Positions 26,676-35,646 of a stretch of 64,000 nucleotides of DNA are shown one piece after another (the first letter of the stretch is position 1; each line of letters opens with the position of its first letter). The DNA is from a bacterium (GTDB lineage: Bacteria; Hydrothermota; UBA3073; JACQXS01; JAQTXJ01). The stretch lies in assembly GCA_028716385.1 (NCBI GenBank), contig JAQUPX010000002.1, positions 104,656 to 168,655 of the forward strand. The letters are read 5' to 3'. The notes beneath the pieces were generated by a model. That model saw nothing but the letters and a program-made list of their open reading frames with translations, was not told the origin of the DNA and ran no database searches. A program made the translations under genes and the position numbers.

Positions 26676-29225
26676 TTAATCAATTATCGTTAATTTTCGC
26701 GTTGCCTTGAAGTTCCCGGACTCCATCTTGCAAAAATAAATTCCGCTTGCTATCTTGTTACCATTAGTATCTCTGCCGTTCCACTTAATCGTATGATATC
26801 CCGGAACCATCTTGCTATTAACCAGAGTTTTAACTTCACTTCCAAGACAATTATATACCTTTATCTTTACGTTCGTTTCATAAGGGATTCCAAAAGAAAT
26901 AGATGTGTTAGAAATAGTTGGATTCGGAGAAATATTGCTTAATTGGAAATTGTAAACTTTGGGCGTATTACCCGCGTTATCCGTACCTTCCTCTATGCCG
27001 GTTCCATTACCAATAGTAATTATTCTTGAATATAAAGAATCATCAATCTTGCATTTATATTGACCGTACTCTTGCTGGGTTAAAGAATCCCAGTAAAAAT
27101 ATGAGGAAATTTTTCCCGCAAATACACTGTCGTTTTTAAACCACTGAAAAGTATTGCCCGTTTTTACAGCTTGTATCCACACACGCCCCCTGATTTTCTT
27201 ATTCCCAACAAGGTAGATAAACTGGTTTGAATCCCCGCAAATTGTATTTTCGTTGTTTGTCCATACACCATTGTTAAAAATATTTCCTCCTATAGAAAGA
27301 TCAAAATAATTACTAGCGGGATTATTTCGTATTGTTCCATTATTTATCAAATTTCCTGTAACTCCAAGTGAATATCTGTTATAATCAGGGACTTCTAATA
27401 TTTTACCGGAATCAATAATTATGTTTCCCCAAACTGTTTTTCCACCTGCGGAACTCCCTATGTTCGCTATCTGCATAGGTTGACTGCCGGTCAATGTTAT
27501 GTTCCCGATTAAATTACACCCAAAAGGTCCTGAAACATCTATTTCTCCGCTTGAACTTATTGCGCCGTATCTAAAATTCGCATTAACCGTTGACCGTGCA
27601 GTTAACTTGTATGTTCCCATATCTAAAGTGTCACAGTATAAATCAACAGTCGTTAACGTATCAAAAACAAGATCATTTGATGCTATAAGATGTCCATACG
27701 GGTTTTTATTAATGAGTATACAGTCAAATTTCTGTGTACCGCCTATATGCTGTACATTTGTACTGTCTCCATTAAAAAGGAGTTCCTGTTGAGTCATAAC
27801 TCCATTATTTATCAAGTTTTCAGTTATACGAAGACTCAATTGGGTTCCGGCCGGGTTATTCCTTATTGTTCCGTTGTTTGTCAAACTCCCCAGTACCTGC
27901 CAATAATAATGATTATAATTTGGTACTTCCAGAATTTTACCGGAAGCAATTGTTAGGTTTCCCTTTGCCCATTTCCCACCTGCGGAAACCCCTATATTAG
28001 CTATCTGTATGGGTTGAGTCCCGGTCAATGTTATATTTCCAATTAGATTACACCCGAAAGGTCCTGAAACATCTATTTCTCCGCTTGAACTTATTGCGCC
28101 GTATCTAAAATTCGCATTAACCGTTGACCGTGCAGTTAACTTGTATGTTCCCATATCTAAAGTGTCACAGTATAAATCAACAGTCGTTAACGTATCAAAA
28201 ACAAGATCACTTGATGCTATAAGATGCCCATACGGATTTTTATTAATGAGTATACAGTCGAATTTTTGTGTCCCCCCTATATGCTGAATATTTGTACTAT
28301 CTCCATTAAAACCAAGTTCCTGTTGAGTCATAACTCCATTATTTACCAAGTTTTCAGTTATATAAAGTTTCAATTGGGTCCCGGCCGGGTTATTCCTTAT
28401 TGTTCCGTTGTTTGTCAAACTCCCCAGTACCTGCCAATAATAATGATTATAATTTGGTACTTCCAGAATTTTACCGGAAGCAATTGTTAAGTTTCCCTTT
28501 GCCCATTTCCCACCTGCGGAAACCCCTATATTAGCTATCTGTATGGGTTGAGTCCCGGTCAATGTTATGTTTCCAATTAAATTACACCCGAAAGGTCCTG
28601 AAACATCTATTTCTCCGCTTGAACTTATTGCGCCGTATCTAAAATTCGCATTAACCGTTGACCGTGCAGTTAACTTGTATGTTCCCATATCTAAAGTGTC
28701 ACAGTATAAATCAACAGTCGTTAACGTATCAAAAACAAGATCACTTGATGCTATAAGATGCCCATATGGATTTTTATTAATGAGTATACAGTCAAATTTC
28801 TGTGTTCCACCTATATGTTGTGACAGACTATCATTAAAAGAAAGTAAATTCTGAGTCATAGTTCCGTTGTTAACTAGATTGCCTTTTACATAAAGAGTGA
28901 AATTACCACTTGTAGGATTATTTTTAATAGTCCCGTTGTTCGTAACGTCTCCCATTGCCTGTACTGCAGTCCCATATCCGGGAACATTTTGAAGTATAGT
29001 TCCTGTTCTTACTGTCAAATTATTACATTCCTGGTAATATCCATCTGCAATGACTGTTCCTTTGAGAATAACATCGTCATTTTTATTAGGGATATGATAG
29101 CCTACCCATGTAGTGCTGTCATTCCAGTTACCACCCGATACTACCGTTGAATCTGTTATGGCGAAACCTTTACCAATACCTACAACGAGCAAAATCCCAA
29201 TAATAAACCCAATCTTTGCTTTCAT
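26676..29225 (-). CDS. Secreted repeat protein with near-identical tandem units and sorting domain (paralogue B)
   Basis: This 849-aa paralogue has the same architecture: signal peptide, SGGNWNDSTTWVGYHIPN opener, beta-helix-like repeats, Ig-like segment (FQWFKNDSVFAG) and sorting-type C-terminus (KATRKLTIID). It holds one more repeat unit than paralogue A. Repeat units are 178 aa (534 bp) and almost identical in DNA, which implies recent duplication or gene conversion. The gene has a strong Shine-Dalgarno (AAAGGAG) and a TTGACA-N16-TATTCT promoter with a hairpin in the leader. It is likely surface-exposed; repeat number may vary between strains. Confidence 0.82.
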   Translation of the reverse strand: MKAKIGFIIGILLVVGIGKGFAITDSTVVSGGNWNDSTTWVGYHIPNKNDDVILKGTVIADGYYQECNNLTVRTGTILQNVPGYGTAVQAMGDVTNNGTIKNNPTSGNFTLYVKGNLVNNGTMTQNLLSFNDSLSQHIGGTQKFDCILINKNPYGHLIASSDLVFDTLTTVDLYCDTLDMGTYKLTARSTVNANFRYGAISSSGEIDVSGPFGCNLIGNITLTGTQPIQIANIGVSAGGKWAKGNLTIASGKILEVPNYNHYYWQVLGSLTNNGTIRNNPAGTQLKLYITENLVNNGVMTQQELGFNGDSTNIQHIGGTQKFDCILINKNPYGHLIASSDLVFDTLTTVDLYCDTLDMGTYKLTARSTVNANFRYGAISSSGEIDVSGPFGCNLIGNITLTGTQPIQIANIGVSAGGKWAKGNLTIASGKILEVPNYNHYYWQVLGSLTNNGTIRNNPAGTQLSLRITENLINNGVMTQQELLFNGDSTNVQHIGGTQKFDCILINKNPYGHLIASNDLVFDTLTTVDLYCDTLDMGTYKLTARSTVNANFRYGAISSSGEIDVSGPFGCNLIGNITLTGSQPMQIANIGSSAGGKTVWGNIIIDSGKILEVPDYNRYSLGVTGNLINNGTIRNNPASNYFDLSIGGNIFNNGVWTNNENTICGDSNQFIYLVGNKKIRGRVWIQAVKTGNTFQWFKNDSVFAGKISSYFYWDSLTQQEYGQYKCKIDDSLYSRIITIGNGTGIEEGTDNAGNTPKVYNFQLSNISPNPTISNTSISFGIPYETNVKIKVYNCLGSEVKTLVNSKMVPGYHTIKWNGRDTNGNKIASGIYFCKMESGNFKATRKLTIID
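27452..28860 (-). repeat. Tandem 534-bp coding repeats
   Basis: Matching segments start near 27499, 28033 and 28567, an exact 534-bp spacing (178 codons). The blocks around NANFRYGAISSSGEIDVSGP are identical at the protein level in all three copies. Confidence 0.85.
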
Positions 29226-29237
29226 AATATCTCCTTT

Positions 29238-29258
29238 AACCTGAGTTCTTTTCAGGTT
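29238..29258 (-). promoter_or_regulatory. Leader hairpin of paralogue B
   Basis: On the minus strand AACCTGA-AAAGAAC-TCAGGTT forms a 7-bp stem that ends one base before the AAAGGAG ribosome binding site. It could affect mRNA stability or translation. Confidence 0.55.
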
Positions 29259-29265
29259 AAGCCGT

Positions 29266-29293
29266 AGAATATTTCTTAATAATTCTTTGTCAA
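29266..29293 (-). promoter_or_regulatory. Promoter of paralogue B
   Basis: On the minus strand TTGACA (29293-29288), a 16-nt spacer and TATTCT (29271-29266). Confidence 0.65.
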
Positions 29294-29312
29294 CTCAAAA
29301 ATTCCTATATTT

Positions 29313-30635
29313 CTACTTCCGTTTGTCAGTAATTACACCATACGGTGTCCATCCCTTTAAACTGCTTATTTTTACTTTTACTATCTCACCTGGCAGAGTT
29401 TTCCCTTCAACCACCACAATTTCATTTTGCTTCGTTTTCCCACGCCATACATTATTTTTTCTGCCTTTATACTGAACCAATACCTCTTGAGTTGTCCCGA
29501 TAAGCTGCTCGTTTTTAATATGAATTATCTTATGCTGGATATCTATCAATTCTGAAAGCCGTTTTGTCTTTACCGGCTCAGGAATTTTAGGCTTTAAGTT
29601 ATACGCCGCTGTCCTTTCTCTGTCCGAATACTTAAACATATACGCAAAGTCAAAATGTATTTCTTTCATTACCTCTATAGTCTCCTGAAAATCCTCGTCT
29701 GTTTCACCCGGGAATCCTACTATAATATCTGTAGTTATTGAAATATTGGGTATCTTTTCCCTTGTGTTACAAATTAACTCCATATACTTTTCTTTTGTAT
29801 ACTTGCGATTCATCTTCTTTAGAATCTGATTACTTCCCGACTGGAGTGGTAAATGTATCCATTTGTATATGTTTTCGCCCTCTGCTATTACGTCAATTAA
29901 TTTTTGAGTAGTATAATAAGGATGCGAAGTAAAAAATCCAAGCCTTGCCACGGAAGTTTCAGATACCATCTTTAATATACCCGGGAAATCAACCTTGTTG
30001 TTGTCGTATTCGTTTACGGATTGTCCTAATAGTATAATTTCTTTTATTCCTTTTTTCAATAAACCCTCTACTTCTTTTAAAATGTCTTTTTGGGGACGCA
30101 TTTGAAGTCCAACTCTCACATAAGGAACGATACAATAAGTGCAGAAGTTTTCACACCCCCGCATAACAGGCACAAATGCGCTAACTTTGTTGTCCTGATT
30201 TGCATATACCCCCTCATAAAGCTCTAAACCTGTTTTGTATTTTTGATTTGGCACGAAGTGACACCCCGCCGTGGCGGTGGTTTGATTTCCTTTTATAATT
30301 TTGGGCAATTCTCTATAATTATCCGGTCCGACCATAAAATCCACGCCTTTTATTTTTTCTTTCGTATCAATAAGGTTTTGTGCCATACATCCAACGAGTC
30401 CTATAATCAAATCGGGGTTATCTTCACGTAATCGTTGTAAATCGCCTGTCCTTCCTACAACTCTTTGTTCGGCATGTTTCCTAACACTGCAGGTATTCAT
30501 AATAATAATATCCGCTTTGTTCTCATCCTTTATTTCCTTGTATCCATTCTTAGACAAAATCTCAGCAATCAGTCTTGAATCATAAACATTCATCTGACAA
30601 CCATAAGTCAGGAGATAAAAAGTTTTTCCCTTCAT
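29313..30635 (-). CDS. miaB: tRNA-2-methylthio-N6-dimethylallyladenosine synthase MiaB
   Basis: This 440-aa methylthiotransferase modifies A37 of tRNAs. The UPF0004 domain is at the N-terminus (YGCQMNVYDSRLIAEIL, NTCSVRKHAEQR, GLVGCMAQ). The radical SAM site is MRGCENFCTYC with following IVPYVR, then GQSVNEYD, LPLQSGSNQILKKMNRKYT and a C-terminal TRAM domain. Two oddities are visible. The usual PYTRGRE reads PYVRVGLQM. Residues about 115-131 (within the linker before the radical SAM domain) are encoded by a CCGCCGTGGCGG repeat and include GCHFVPNQ, making the linker longer than usual. A weak TTGTCA-N17-TACATA promoter ends 8 nt before the ATG and no Shine-Dalgarno is seen. Confidence 0.92.
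   Translation of the reverse strand: MKGKTFYLLTYGCQMNVYDSRLIAEILSKNGYKEIKDENKADIIIMNTCSVRKHAEQRVVGRTGDLQRLREDNPDLIIGLVGCMAQNLIDTKEKIKGVDFMVGPDNYRELPKIIKGNQTTATAGCHFVPNQKYKTGLELYEGVYANQDNKVSAFVPVMRGCENFCTYCIVPYVRVGLQMRPQKDILKEVEGLLKKGIKEIILLGQSVNEYDNNKVDFPGILKMVSETSVARLGFFTSHPYYTTQKLIDVIAEGENIYKWIHLPLQSGSNQILKKMNRKYTKEKYMELICNTREKIPNISITTDIIVGFPGETDEDFQETIEVMKEIHFDFAYMFKYSDRERTAAYNLKPKIPEPVKTKRLSELIDIQHKIIHIKNEQLIGTTQEVLVQYKGRKNNVWRGKTKQNEIVVVEGKTLPGEIVKVKISSLKGWTPYGVITDKRK
30259..30280. repeat. In-frame palindromic repeat in miaB
   Basis: The bases read GACACCCCGCCGTGGCGGTG and match the intergenic element at 60656-60676 (GAACATCCCGCCTTGGCGGTGA, differing at few positions). The miaB frame is preserved. 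Confidence 0.55.
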
Positions 30636-30735
30636 ATTTTTAATATGTACTTACAAATCTCATTTTTGACAACTTATTTTTTAATAAGACAAAGATTAGG
30701 GGGACTTGCAGACAGATACTCCAAAAACGGTTAGT

Positions 30736-32337
30736 TTATTTCAGAAGAGTAAGTTTCCGGGTTACTGTGGAATGACCGTCAGTAAGTTTTGCAAAATATA
30801 TACCGGAGGAAAGTTGCTTGCCATCATTACCTGTTCCATCCCATTTTTGTTCGGTTATTAATGGTCGCTGGTCAGCTTTTAGTGTAAAAGTTTTGACTAT
30901 TTTACCGGTAATATCGTAAATCTCCAAACGGGAATTAGCATTTGCGGGAAGTGAACAGCGGATAACCGTTGACTGAACAAATATGCTTGGATTTGCACAT
31001 AATTTAGTATTTTGCATTACGCTTTCATTGTTTTTTTCTTCTATTGCCCATGGGATACAATCCAGCGCCAGCAACCAACAAGAATAATCAACAGTTACTA
31101 TTTCCAACAAAGTATCTCCATCTATGTCTGCCAGGCATGCTTCATTTAAGGTTGGGTCAGCATAACCACCTGCTCCTATAGGTTCCTGCCATTCCCATTT
31201 TTTTACCCCATCGTGCTCATAACATTCAAGCCTTGAACGATGATTAGCGTCGGTTGGAAACCCTGTAACGATAATTTCTAAATTACCATCTTTATCAATG
31301 TCTGCAACCACAGGTGAGCCGACAATCGAATCAGCTGAAGCAGCCCACAAAACACAACCACTTTTTGCTTTTATACAATACAAACTATCTCCATTATGTA
31401 TAAAAATATCAGGTACCCCATCCCAGGTTACATCCCCTCCCGCCGGAGATGGTGCTTGAAGACACAAATAATTTCCTTGAAACCTACCAACAAATGCATC
31501 AATAATAGGAGAAGAATCTTTATAATTAAAGGCTTTTACATATCCTGTCATATAGCAGTAAACTACGATTTCTAATGCCGTATCAGTATCAAGATTCAAA
31601 AGCATAGGAGTCGTTGCGCTGTCGCCAAGATTCATAGTCCATATAGGAGATGAACTACTTTGTTGAAATACATACAGCGATTCTCCCGCTACAACAACTA
31701 TTTCAGAATTTGTATCCCCATCTACATCTCCCAGTGACGGTGACTGGATATAGTTTCCAACATTATATCTCCAATTTTCAGCGCCTGTTGTCGCATTTAA
31801 TGAATAAAGTATGCCCATTATATCACCGACAATTACCGTTCCCGAAGTTCCTTCTATTACAAGAGGAGCGCAATAATAGCCGTACTGCACACTTGTGTTA
31901 CTCCATAATCCGGTGCCATTACTTCCTCGTAAACACCGGAATCTTCCGGAGGTATATTCATACAAAAAAACCTCAGGTTTATTATCTCCATCAATATCCA
32001 TAAGTGCAGGCGTACAATATGGACCTTCCCCCATAAAATCGGATGCCCATAAAAATGTGCCATCATACCCTCTATAAAGGTCAGCGGTAGGGTATGAGGT
32101 TCCCCCAACCGAACCTATCAGTATATCTTTTTTCCCATCAGAATCAAAATCAGCTGCAGTAGGACCGGAATAAATCATGTCCCCCTCACTGTTTTGTATC
32201 AGTAATGCCCATTTTTTAATTACATTATTAAGACAACTTACTCCCGGAGTATATCCTGTCCTTTGCTGGTTACATCTAAACATTGGCCATCCTTCAGGGA
32301 TTGTTGTATTCAAAATAAATGCTAAAATTATACACAT
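30736..32337 (-). CDS. Secreted FG-GAP/VCBS-type repeat protein with sorting domain
   Basis: This 533-aa exported protein opens with a hydrophobic stretch and GWPMFRCNQQRTGYTPG, the usual start of PQQ-like/FG-GAP secreted proteins. About seven calcium-binding D-x-D-x-D/N-G motifs follow (DFDSDGKKDILIG, DIDGDNKPEVFL, DVDGDTNSEIVVV, DIDKDGNLEIIVTG, DIDGDTLLEIVTV), consistent with a beta-propeller. The last 80 residues are a FlgD/sorting-type domain (LEIYDITGKIVKTFTL ... SGIYFAKL ... TRKLTLLK). Ligand is unknown. Upstream, TTGACA-N17-CATTAT may be the promoter, and its leader contains several TAGTAAA repeats. Confidence 0.8.
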   Translation of the reverse strand: MCIILAFILNTTIPEGWPMFRCNQQRTGYTPGVSCLNNVIKKWALLIQNSEGDMIYSGPTAADFDSDGKKDILIGSVGGTSYPTADLYRGYDGTFLWASDFMGEGPYCTPALMDIDGDNKPEVFLYEYTSGRFRCLRGSNGTGLWSNTSVQYGYYCAPLVIEGTSGTVIVGDIMGILYSLNATTGAENWRYNVGNYIQSPSLGDVDGDTNSEIVVVAGESLYVFQQSSSSPIWTMNLGDSATTPMLLNLDTDTALEIVVYCYMTGYVKAFNYKDSSPIIDAFVGRFQGNYLCLQAPSPAGGDVTWDGVPDIFIHNGDSLYCIKAKSGCVLWAASADSIVGSPVVADIDKDGNLEIIVTGFPTDANHRSRLECYEHDGVKKWEWQEPIGAGGYADPTLNEACLADIDGDTLLEIVTVDYSCWLLALDCIPWAIEEKNNESVMQNTKLCANPSIFVQSTVIRCSLPANANSRLEIYDITGKIVKTFTLKADQRPLITEQKWDGTGNDGKQLSSGIYFAKLTDGHSTVTRKLTLLK

Positions 32338-32602
32338 ATACTTTACCTATTTTACTATTATCTTTTACTATTCTTTACTATAATGTTTATATATTTTTAT
32401 TTTGTCAAGTTTTTTGGGGAAATTCTGAGATTTGAACAGTATTTTTTCCTTCTTTATGTTTTTAACGCATACCCGCAAATCTCTTTTTTGACAACTCTTT
32501 TTTTTATCTATCCGTCAAACCACTAATTTTTTCAACATTTTTCGACTAACATCTCAACGATTCCCGCTTGAATAATGATCAATCCACCCACAATAAATCT
32601 TG

Positions 32603-32630
32603 TTGACAAGATTTATATTTTTGGTATCCT
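32603..32630 (+). promoter_or_regulatory. Distal aldolase promoter
   Basis: TTGACA (32603-32608), a 16-nt spacer and TATCCT (32625-32630). A transcript from here would have a leader of about 215 nt that includes the hairpin. Confidence 0.55.
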
Positions 32631-32667
32631 ACATATAATAATTTTGGGTTGTTGTGTTATCTGAACT

Positions 32668-32706
32668 CTGCCTTGGGACGAAATTATCACATTCGTTTCA
32701 AGGCAG
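32668..32706 (+). promoter_or_regulatory. Long leader hairpin upstream of the aldolase gene
   Basis: CTGCCTTGGGACGAA (32668-32682) pairs with TTCGTTTCAAGGCAG (32692-32706) at 13 of 15 positions around a 9-nt loop. No U run follows, so it is not a classic terminator. Confidence 0.55.
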
Positions 32707-32792
32707 ATGCTTTAACTCCTCTTAAAAATCTCTTAACGCTCCCACAAAAATACCGATTTTTTACCATAAAAACAAGCCTTCATAAAATATTA

Positions 32793-32820
32793 TTGACAAG
32801 ACTTGCAAATTGAGTATTCT
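32793..32820 (+). promoter_or_regulatory. Proximal aldolase promoter
   Basis: TTGACA (32793-32798), a 16-nt spacer and TATTCT (32815-32820), with the start of a short leader carrying AGGAGG before the ATG at 32854. Confidence 0.65.
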
Positions 32821-32853
32821 TGAAGACATATTACTATTTAGACAGGAGGAAAA

Positions 32854-34239
32854 ATGAAATATGAAAGCGTTAAAGAATTAAAAGACTCTCTTAAAGGCAT
32901 AGTTGAATTCGGCGCCAATATTAAAACAAAAGTATTGGATATCAAAAAATTACAAGAAAAAACCATAGATAGATTGGTTTTCAACGCTACCCTTAATGAA
33001 GATAATAACATTAAAGATGCATCTAGATACCTGATTAATGAAATTGCTGATTCTCTTGGTATCAAACCCGCATCAATCCAACGCATATATGAACTTATGG
33101 GCGAAGGGAAACTCAACGGACTTACTGTCCCGGCTACCAATATCAGAGGACTAACTTACGATGTTGCAAGAGCTATGATACGTTCTGCCATCAAACATAA
33201 TGCAGGCGCATTTATCTTTGAAATAGCCCGTACCGAAATTGAATATACAAAACAAAGGCCTGCCGAATATACGACAGTAATCTTAGGTGCTGCAATAAAA
33301 GAAAATTACCTCGCGCCGGTATTTATTCAAGGCGACCATTTCCAAGTGGGATTAAAAAAATATCAACTTGACCCTGCTCAAGAAGTTAATGCCGTCAAAT
33401 CCCTTTCCAAAGAAGCAATAGAAGCGGGATTTTATAATATTGATATTGATACGTCAACTCTTGTTGACTTATCAAAAAAAGACATAGACGAACAACAAAG
33501 ACTTAATTCCGAAACTGCGGCTGCACTTACTGCTTACATCAGAACCCTGGAACCTAAGGGTGTTACAGTATCCGTTGGCGGTGAAATCGGAGAAGTCGGC
33601 GGCAAAAACAGCACGGTAGAAGAATTCCGTTCCTATATGAATGTTTATAAAAAAGCACTCAATGGAAATATCAAAGGAATTAGTAAAATAAGCGTCCAGA
33701 CCGGAACCACACATGGCGGTATTCCTATGCCGGACGGTTCTATTGCTAAAGTGAAATTAGATTTTCAGGTACTGGAAGATATTGCAAAAGTATCAAGAAA
33801 AGAATACGGTTTGTCGGGGACGGTTCAACATGGTGCTTCTACCCTTCCTGATGATGCATTTGATAGATTTCCGCCTACCGGCACTTCCGAAATACACCTT
33901 GCAACAGGTTTCCAGAATATGATATTTGATAGCGAATATTTCCCTTCCCAGCTAAGAGATAATATCTATAAACACCTTGAAGAAACGAATCCAAACGAGA
34001 AAAAACCTGACCAGACTCAGGAACAGTTTATCTACAAAATGAGAAAGAAAGGATTCGGACCGTTTAAGAAAGAAATATGGGATATTCCGGAAGAAAATAA
34101 GAAAAAAATCAGGGAAGCTCTTGAAGCGAAATTTGACTTGCTGTTCACAAAACTAAATATTAAAAATACACTTGAAATTGTAAAAAAATACGCCCTTACT
34201 TCGGATGTAACAAGAAAAATACCCGATACTCTTTTATAA
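32854..34239 (+). CDS. Class II fructose-bisphosphate aldolase-like protein
   Basis: This 461-aa protein resembles class II (metal-dependent) fructose-bisphosphate aldolase. A metal-binding histidine is in FIQGDHFQVG (H162), the acidic metal-site motif is VSVGGEIGEVGGKNS, and the glycine-rich phosphate loops are VQTGTTHGG and GTVQHGAST. It is about 100 residues longer than standard class II enzymes, with an extended N-terminus (1-70) and C-terminus, so the substrate could differ. The gene has AGGAGG 6 nt before the ATG and two promoters. Location just before a phosphofructokinase supports a glycolytic role. Confidence 0.78.
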   Translation: MKYESVKELKDSLKGIVEFGANIKTKVLDIKKLQEKTIDRLVFNATLNEDNNIKDASRYLINEIADSLGIKPASIQRIYELMGEGKLNGLTVPATNIRGLTYDVARAMIRSAIKHNAGAFIFEIARTEIEYTKQRPAEYTTVILGAAIKENYLAPVFIQGDHFQVGLKKYQLDPAQEVNAVKSLSKEAIEAGFYNIDIDTSTLVDLSKKDIDEQQRLNSETAAALTAYIRTLEPKGVTVSVGGEIGEVGGKNSTVEEFRSYMNVYKKALNGNIKGISKISVQTGTTHGGIPMPDGSIAKVKLDFQVLEDIAKVSRKEYGLSGTVQHGASTLPDDAFDRFPPTGTSEIHLATGFQNMIFDSEYFPSQLRDNIYKHLEETNPNEKKPDQTQEQFIYKMRKKGFGPFKKEIWDIPEENKKKIREALEAKFDLLFTKLNIKNTLEIVKKYALTSDVTRKIPDTLL

Positions 34240-34313
34240 TTCATAATATAACATAGGTTGTAGGTATGAATTTAATTTGTGTAAATACAGCGTATCGTTA
34301 GGAGGATACTTCT

Positions 34314-35570
34314 ATGTCAAAAAATTATAGAAAAACATTGGCCATAGTAGTTGGTGGCGGACCTGCTCCCGGAATAAATGGTGTAATCAGTGCTGCTACC
34401 ATTGAAGCAATAAATAATGGAGTAAAAGTAATCGGCATTTATGATGGGTTCAAATGGCTTGTAAACGGAGATACCAGTTATATCAAAGCATTAGAAATAG
34501 CCGATGTTTCCAGAATACATTTTATGGGTGGTTCTATTATCAGGACATCCAGGGAAAATCCGACTAAGAGTCCGGAAAAAGTCAAAAATGTTGTCAAAGC
34601 CTTGGAAGAACTAAAAGTTGACTACTTAATCACTATCGGTGGAGATGATACAGCATTTACATCAAGCACTATTGAAAGAGAATCTAAAGGAAAAATTAAA
34701 ATTGCTCACGTGCCAAAAACTATTGATAACGACTTGCCACTTCCGGGTTGTCAATCTACTTTTGGTTACCAGACGGCAAGACATATCGGAACATCTCTTG
34801 TCCAGAATATAATGGAAGATTCTAAAACCACGGGAAGATGGTATTTTGTTATATCAATGGGAAGAAAAGCCGGGCATCTTGCTCTTGGAATAGGAAAAGC
34901 CGCAGGTGCTACATTGACCATTATCGGTGAAGAATTTAAGGGGAAATATGTCAGTTTAAAACACCTTTGCGATATTATTGAAGGTGCTATAATCAAACGA
35001 AAAAGTATGGGAAGAAGTGATGGCGTAGCCGTTCTGGCAGAGGGATTAATGGAAAGATTTGACCCCGAAGAAATAAAGAAACTCGGAAACGTTGAACTGG
35101 ATGAGTTTGACAATATACGAATGTCCGAACTTGACTTAGGGAAAATAGTAAAAAATGAAATTAAAAAACGCTTTGAAGAAAGAGGCCAAAAAATTGCTAC
35201 ACCCGTAACAAAAGATATCGGTTACGAATTAAGATGCGTCTCCCCTATACCTTTTGATAGCGAATTAACAAGAGACTTAGGCTTTTGTGCAGTGAAATTT
35301 TTGTTAAATGGTGGATCAGGAGCCCTAATTAATGTGCGGGAGAATAAAGAACCACCTATTTTACTTAAAAATGTCATAGACCCCAATACGGGTAAAATAA
35401 AAGTAAGGTATGTAGATACTACCGCAGAGTCTTACGAATCTGCTCGCAACTATATGATAAGACTAAATCCGGAGGATTTTGAAGATAAAGAACAAATAGA
35501 AAAACTTGCGAAAACTGCAAATCTTACACCTGCCGAATTCATAAAGAAATTTAAATATTTGGTAGAATAA
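34314..35570 (+). CDS. Phosphofructokinase, probably pyrophosphate-dependent
   Basis: This 418-aa PfkA-family enzyme phosphorylates fructose 6-phosphate. The N-terminal loop is VVGGGPAPGINGVI. Two residues point to pyrophosphate rather than ATP: the motif GGDDT (109-113) has Asp where ATP enzymes have Gly, and PKTIDND (from 134) has Lys where ATP enzymes have Gly. Other signals are GRKAGHLALGIG and ELRCVSPIPFDSELTRDLG. It lies 74 nt downstream of the aldolase gene, with its own GGAGGA Shine-Dalgarno, and the two probably form a glycolysis/gluconeogenesis unit. PPi use is inferred from residues only. Confidence 0.88.
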   Translation: MSKNYRKTLAIVVGGGPAPGINGVISAATIEAINNGVKVIGIYDGFKWLVNGDTSYIKALEIADVSRIHFMGGSIIRTSRENPTKSPEKVKNVVKALEELKVDYLITIGGDDTAFTSSTIERESKGKIKIAHVPKTIDNDLPLPGCQSTFGYQTARHIGTSLVQNIMEDSKTTGRWYFVISMGRKAGHLALGIGKAAGATLTIIGEEFKGKYVSLKHLCDIIEGAIIKRKSMGRSDGVAVLAEGLMERFDPEEIKKLGNVELDEFDNIRMSELDLGKIVKNEIKKRFEERGQKIATPVTKDIGYELRCVSPIPFDSELTRDLGFCAVKFLLNGGSGALINVRENKEPPILLKNVIDPNTGKIKVRYVDTTAESYESARNYMIRLNPEDFEDKEQIEKLAKTANLTPAEFIKKFKYLVE

Positions 35571-35646
35571 TAAGAATTCTTTGCTCGTAGAACATTTAAT
35601 TTAATAGAAAACATTTTACAACTTCAACACTGTAAAAAACAATTCA

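Larger units (their letters stand above)
32338..32853. other. Long divergent intergenic region with two + strand promoters and a hairpin
   Basis: This 516-bp region separates the FG-GAP gene from the aldolase gene. It holds two similar promoters facing the aldolase (32603 and 32793), both beginning TTGACAAGA(T/C)TT, and a strong imperfect hairpin between them (32668-32706). I see no ORF or tRNA. Confidence 0.6.

Noticed and set aside
27452..28860. CRISPR array
   Set aside because: Repeats are 534 bp, in frame and coding; there are no short repeat-spacer units anywhere in the window.
32668..32706. Intrinsic terminator
   Set aside because: The stem is long but no T run follows in either direction, so I call it only a leader hairpin.
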